54,610 nucleotides of DNA from Prevotellaceae bacterium UBA1726 (GTDB lineage: Bacteria; Bacteroidota; Bacteroidia; Bacteroidales; Bacteroidaceae). Under the pieces are notes generated by a model. It saw only the letters and a list, made by a program, of their open reading frames with translations. It was not told where the DNA came from and ran no database searches. Shown here piece by piece: positions 52,372 through 54,610 of the stretch. The position numbers were made by a program, and so were the translations under genes. The stretch spans positions 23,013-77,622 of the forward strand of contig DCIM01000076.1 in assembly GCA_002316005.1 (NCBI GenBank), read 5' to 3'. Positions within the stretch are counted from its first letter, which is position 1. Each line of letters starts with the position of its first letter.

Positions 52372-52462
52372 TTTGTCCCCACTATGAAAAACAACTGTCC
52401 CCGCATTGAAAAACAACTGTCCCCACGCCTTGGGGACAATTGTTTTTAAGCCTGGGGACAAA
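52372..52462. repeat. 22-bp tandem and inverted GTCCCC element
   Basis: Two tandem 22-bp units begin TGTCCCC and end in AAAAACAAC; a third copy of TGTCCCCA then folds back. Arms of 17 bp (52409-52425 and 52431-52447, one mismatch) enclose CGCCT. An outer TTTGTCCCC (52372) also matches GGGGACAAA (52454). It may double as terminator for the minus-strand VWA gene. Confidence 0.75.
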
Positions 52463-52471
52463 ATTATAAAA

Positions 52472-52499
52472 ATTAATTCGTGTAATTCGCGAAATTCGT
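52472..52499. repeat. AATTCG short tandem repeat
   Basis: Three AATTCG units with spacing of about ten bases (AATTCGTGT, AATTCGCGA, AATTCGTTG) between the GTCCCC element and the VWA gene stop. Function unknown. Confidence 0.5.
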
Positions 52500-52531
52500 T
52501 GATATAATAAACATAGTTTTGAATCAGGTCT

Positions 52532-53977
52532 TTATTTTCCCAACTTCCTTGGGGTCTTGGGCAACCAGCCTTCGGAGTACATCTCAGTGAAATAGGGTGT
52601 CCATTTGTGGTCGGCAACGCCAATCTGCAAGCCATAGAAACAAGTACCCGAACGCATGTGCTCGAGTTGTTCCTTGAGGAGGTTCTCGTCGGGTTTCGGT
52701 ATTCGGAAGTCGCTTATCCACAGCACATCGCCATACGAATATTCCGTTCCTCCGTTCAGTATTCGGAATGTCTCCTCCATCATCTTCGTGGAGTTGGTGC
52801 CGCCCGATGTGTAGTGGCTCAGGTAATCCATCACCTTCTGGCGTTCCTTCACCAAATCGAAGGTTACAATCGACACAGAGAACATGATGAGATAACACTC
52901 GCGCTTCTCCTTTTCGGCAATCATCAACAGACGAAGAAGTAAGGATTTCGCCACCTTCAACGGGTTGCCCACCATACTGCCCGAAGTGTCGAGACAAACA
53001 ATCATCGGTCCTTTTCTTCGGGCTCTCGCAACACGGATTTTGTTCAGAGGACTGAGCATCTGCGAACGGGAATCGAACACCTGAAGATTGCTCGTGACAA
53101 ACTTCCTCAGGAACAATCCGTCCATGTCCTCATCGCCCACCATGGCAAGTTCTGCCGGCAGAGCATCGCTGATGCTACGACCGGAAGTAATGCCCACAAT
53201 GTCCGACTTATGTCCGTGGTTAAGGGGTTTCTCACCACCATATCCCACCTTCATCTTATCCCCTCCTCGCTCGTCGGCATAACGCCCCATGAGGTCGGCA
53301 ATACGACGGATGACAGGGTAACGGCGCTGAATCTTCACCGTCTTCATCACATCCTCGAAGATATGCTCATTCCAGAGTCCGTCCATGAGGTTCCACCCTT
53401 GCATGAACTCCTCGCGGTCAATCTCAGCACGTTCCATGTATTCGGGGATGGCGTCAAGGTTGCGCTCCACAATCTGGCATGCGTTCTTCATGTCCTCCTC
53501 CATCTTGTCGTGACTCGCCTTCATCACCTTTTTGTCGATACTCTCGCGCCAATCGAGAATCATCTGTTGCCACAGTTGCGAATGAAGGTTTTCCCCGTCC
53601 TCACCAAACTTCCGTATATAGAAATCGGCATCAAACGACTCTGGATTCTTCTCTTTTATCATCTTCACAAGAGCCTTCCATCCGTCGCGCTTTCGGTCGG
53701 AAGTCCAATCGGCGGCTTGGCCACAGGCATCAATCTCCGACAGACAGCGTTGATACGCCATCTTCGAGCGGTTGATGTTCTGCGTCACGAATCGCATCAT
53801 GCAATCGTAGAACACTCGCCCAAGGGCATCATTCCTCAGTGCCTGGAGTTTTATTGTCGGCGTCTCCATCACCTCAACGAGGTAATCCGCCATTCTGTCG
53901 CCCACAATACCCCTCACCTCACCGGTATCAACATACCGTTGAAGCATCTCGGAATATAATGTGGTGTTGGTAGGCAT
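52532..53977 (-). CDS. ViaA-like VWA protein
   Basis: 481 residues, matching E. coli ViaA in size and layout: a long helical N-terminal part (about 1-300, with DALPAELAMVGDEDMDGLFLRK like the ALLPPELA region of ViaA) and a C-terminal VWA domain with MIDAS MIVCLDTSGSM, KRECYLIMFSVSIVTFD, SGGTNSTKM and VLWISDF. ViaA partners the MoxR ATPase RavA and has been tied to respiratory complexes and aminoglycoside response in E. coli; the role here is unknown. The gene upstream on the same strand is probably the RavA-like partner, 114 bp away. Confidence 0.83.
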   Translation of the reverse strand: MPTNTTLYSEMLQRYVDTGEVRGIVGDRMADYLVEVMETPTIKLQALRNDALGRVFYDCMMRFVTQNINRSKMAYQRCLSEIDACGQAADWTSDRKRDGWKALVKMIKEKNPESFDADFYIRKFGEDGENLHSQLWQQMILDWRESIDKKVMKASHDKMEEDMKNACQIVERNLDAIPEYMERAEIDREEFMQGWNLMDGLWNEHIFEDVMKTVKIQRRYPVIRRIADLMGRYADERGGDKMKVGYGGEKPLNHGHKSDIVGITSGRSISDALPAELAMVGDEDMDGLFLRKFVTSNLQVFDSRSQMLSPLNKIRVARARRKGPMIVCLDTSGSMVGNPLKVAKSLLLRLLMIAEKEKRECYLIMFSVSIVTFDLVKERQKVMDYLSHYTSGGTNSTKMMEETFRILNGGTEYSYGDVLWISDFRIPKPDENLLKEQLEHMRSGTCFYGLQIGVADHKWTPYFTEMYSEGWLPKTPRKLGK

Positions 53978-53982
53978 ATAGT

Positions 53983-54086
53983 TTAAGTCGTCGCTTTGCT
54001 CCTCAAAATCTCAAAAAATCTATTTTTCTTTATTCTTGTTTTTATAAAAGATAATTATTTTTTGTGATTTTGAGCGAAGCGACTTA
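53983..54086. repeat. Long imperfect inverted repeat between ravA-like and viaA-like genes
   Basis: TTAAGTCG...CAAAATC (53983-54010) is an imperfect reverse complement of 54066-54086 (GATTTTGAGCGAAGCGACTT). Outer eight and inner seven base pairs are exact, with bulges between. The loop of about 55 nt is very AT-rich. Confidence 0.6.
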
Positions 54087-54091
54087 AAAAA

Positions 54092-54610
54092 TCAATTGTA
54101 TAGTTTCTGGATTAGGGACATGCTCTGATTGATGTCCTTGTAGAGCGATTTCTTATACTCCTCGCTTTGCGCAATCATCGTCTCGTCGGCAAAGAAACTG
54201 CTGGCAATGGAATTGCTGCGGTTCATCACCTCGTCCAACAATGCCGCATACTCATCGTGATAGTTGTAGCGAGCTTCGTGCTCAAGGTCGTCGGAGAAAT
54301 TCTGCCGTTCGCCCGGAGCAAGCATATCCATCGCATATTCCATACCGTTGATGTAGATTTTGTTTCGGCTGCGAAGCAACTTCACCGGACGCTTCTCCAT
54401 CTGACTCATTCGCGACTCATCGCCAGGGAAGGTGAATGCCTGAATGATGGTTCGCTTTGGGTTATCAGGATCCTGATACATTATGCCCTCAGTAGCCACC
54501 TTCACACCACGCGCCGTACTGTATTGCTCGTAGGTATTGAGGCGCTTGTAGTCGGTCACGAGGATATATGTCCTGCCCGTTCCGTGGTTTGTCACAAGGT
54601 AGTAGAAGTC
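54092..54610 (-). CDS. C-terminal part of a probable RavA-like MoxR ATPase (5' end outside window)
   Basis: The reading frame is open through the right window edge (residues DFYYLVTNHGTGRTYILVTD precede any start), so only about 172 C-terminal residues are present. The beta-rich region followed by NKIYINGMEYAMDMLAPG and a long helical hairpin ending QSMSLIQKLYN resembles the layout of the end of E. coli RavA. The following ViaA-like gene supports this. The AAA+ domain itself is not in the window, so this call needs the upstream sequence. Confidence 0.6.
   Translation of the reverse strand, partial: DFYYLVTNHGTGRTYILVTDYKRLNTYEQYSTARGVKVATEGIMYQDPDNPKRTIIQAFTFPGDESRMSQMEKRPVKLLRSRNKIYINGMEYAMDMLAPGERQNFSDDLEHEARYNYHDEYAALLDEVMNRSNSIASSFFADETMIAQSEEYKKSLYKDINQSMSLIQKLYN

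Overview
The window looks like a chromosomal segment of a Bacteroidota member, most likely Prevotellaceae (Prevotella, Segatella or a relative). The evidence is Bacteroidota-type promoters (TTTG, about 20 bp, TAnnTTTG), leaders without Shine-Dalgarno sequences, a complete bat (aerotolerance-type) operon, NADP glutamate dehydrogenase, pyruvate:ferredoxin oxidoreductase, a GH76 enzyme, and several exported proteins that end in the same short C-terminal motif (Y-N-[IL]-x-G-Q-x-V ... K-G-[IL]-x-[IV]-x-N-G-K-K-x-L-V-K). The species is inferred, not shown.

Layout. 1-5.9 kb: 3' part of pyruvate:ferredoxin oxidoreductase, a UvrD/PcrA helicase with mtgA, and an OmpA-type lipoprotein. 6-10.9 kb: proS, a YidE/AspT-type transporter, an AlkD-like HEAT protein and a BadF-type sugar kinase. 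11-20.3 kb: GH76 enzyme, M49 dipeptidyl peptidase with a small AraC regulator, nadE, a DUF2027/Smr protein, queA and a PAP2 phosphatase. 20.3-28.8 kb: one minus-strand bat operon in the order moxR, DUF58, DUF4381-like, batA, batB, batC and a fused batD-batE. 29-30.6 kb: nitroreductase, kdsC and maf. 30.7-31 kb: tRNA-Arg(TCT), a UUCG-loop hairpin, and a large folded element carrying both a direct and an inverted copy of the tRNA 3' end. 31-35 kb: an exported coiled-coil protein, a MATE transporter and gdhA, whose last 27 bp are duplicated downstream.

35-52.3 kb is the accessory part. An intergenic region of about 800 bp holds a 22-bp-period array of dyad motifs and a perfect 28-bp inverted repeat. 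After it come two large convergent Omp28-type secreted proteins, then a seven-gene plus-strand operon: a YD-motif protein, a propeller/FN3 protein, a TlpA-like thioredoxin, an outer-membrane barrel, an Omp28 lipoprotein, an Omp28 secreted protein and a small secreted protein. It runs from an exact TTTG-N20-TAnnTTTG promoter to a strong terminator. Five exported proteins in this region carry a CxxC motif (four Omp28-type, one thioredoxin). I propose a cell-surface or periplasmic thiol system; this is inference. 52.4-54.6 kb: repeat-rich spacer and a ViaA-like VWA protein with the C-terminal end of a probable RavA-like MoxR ATPase.

The main oddities are the tRNA-Arg 3'-end hairpin element, the 22-bp array, a dispersed GC-rich repeat that has become part of two signal peptides in two reading frames, and the duplicated gdhA tail with only synonymous differences.
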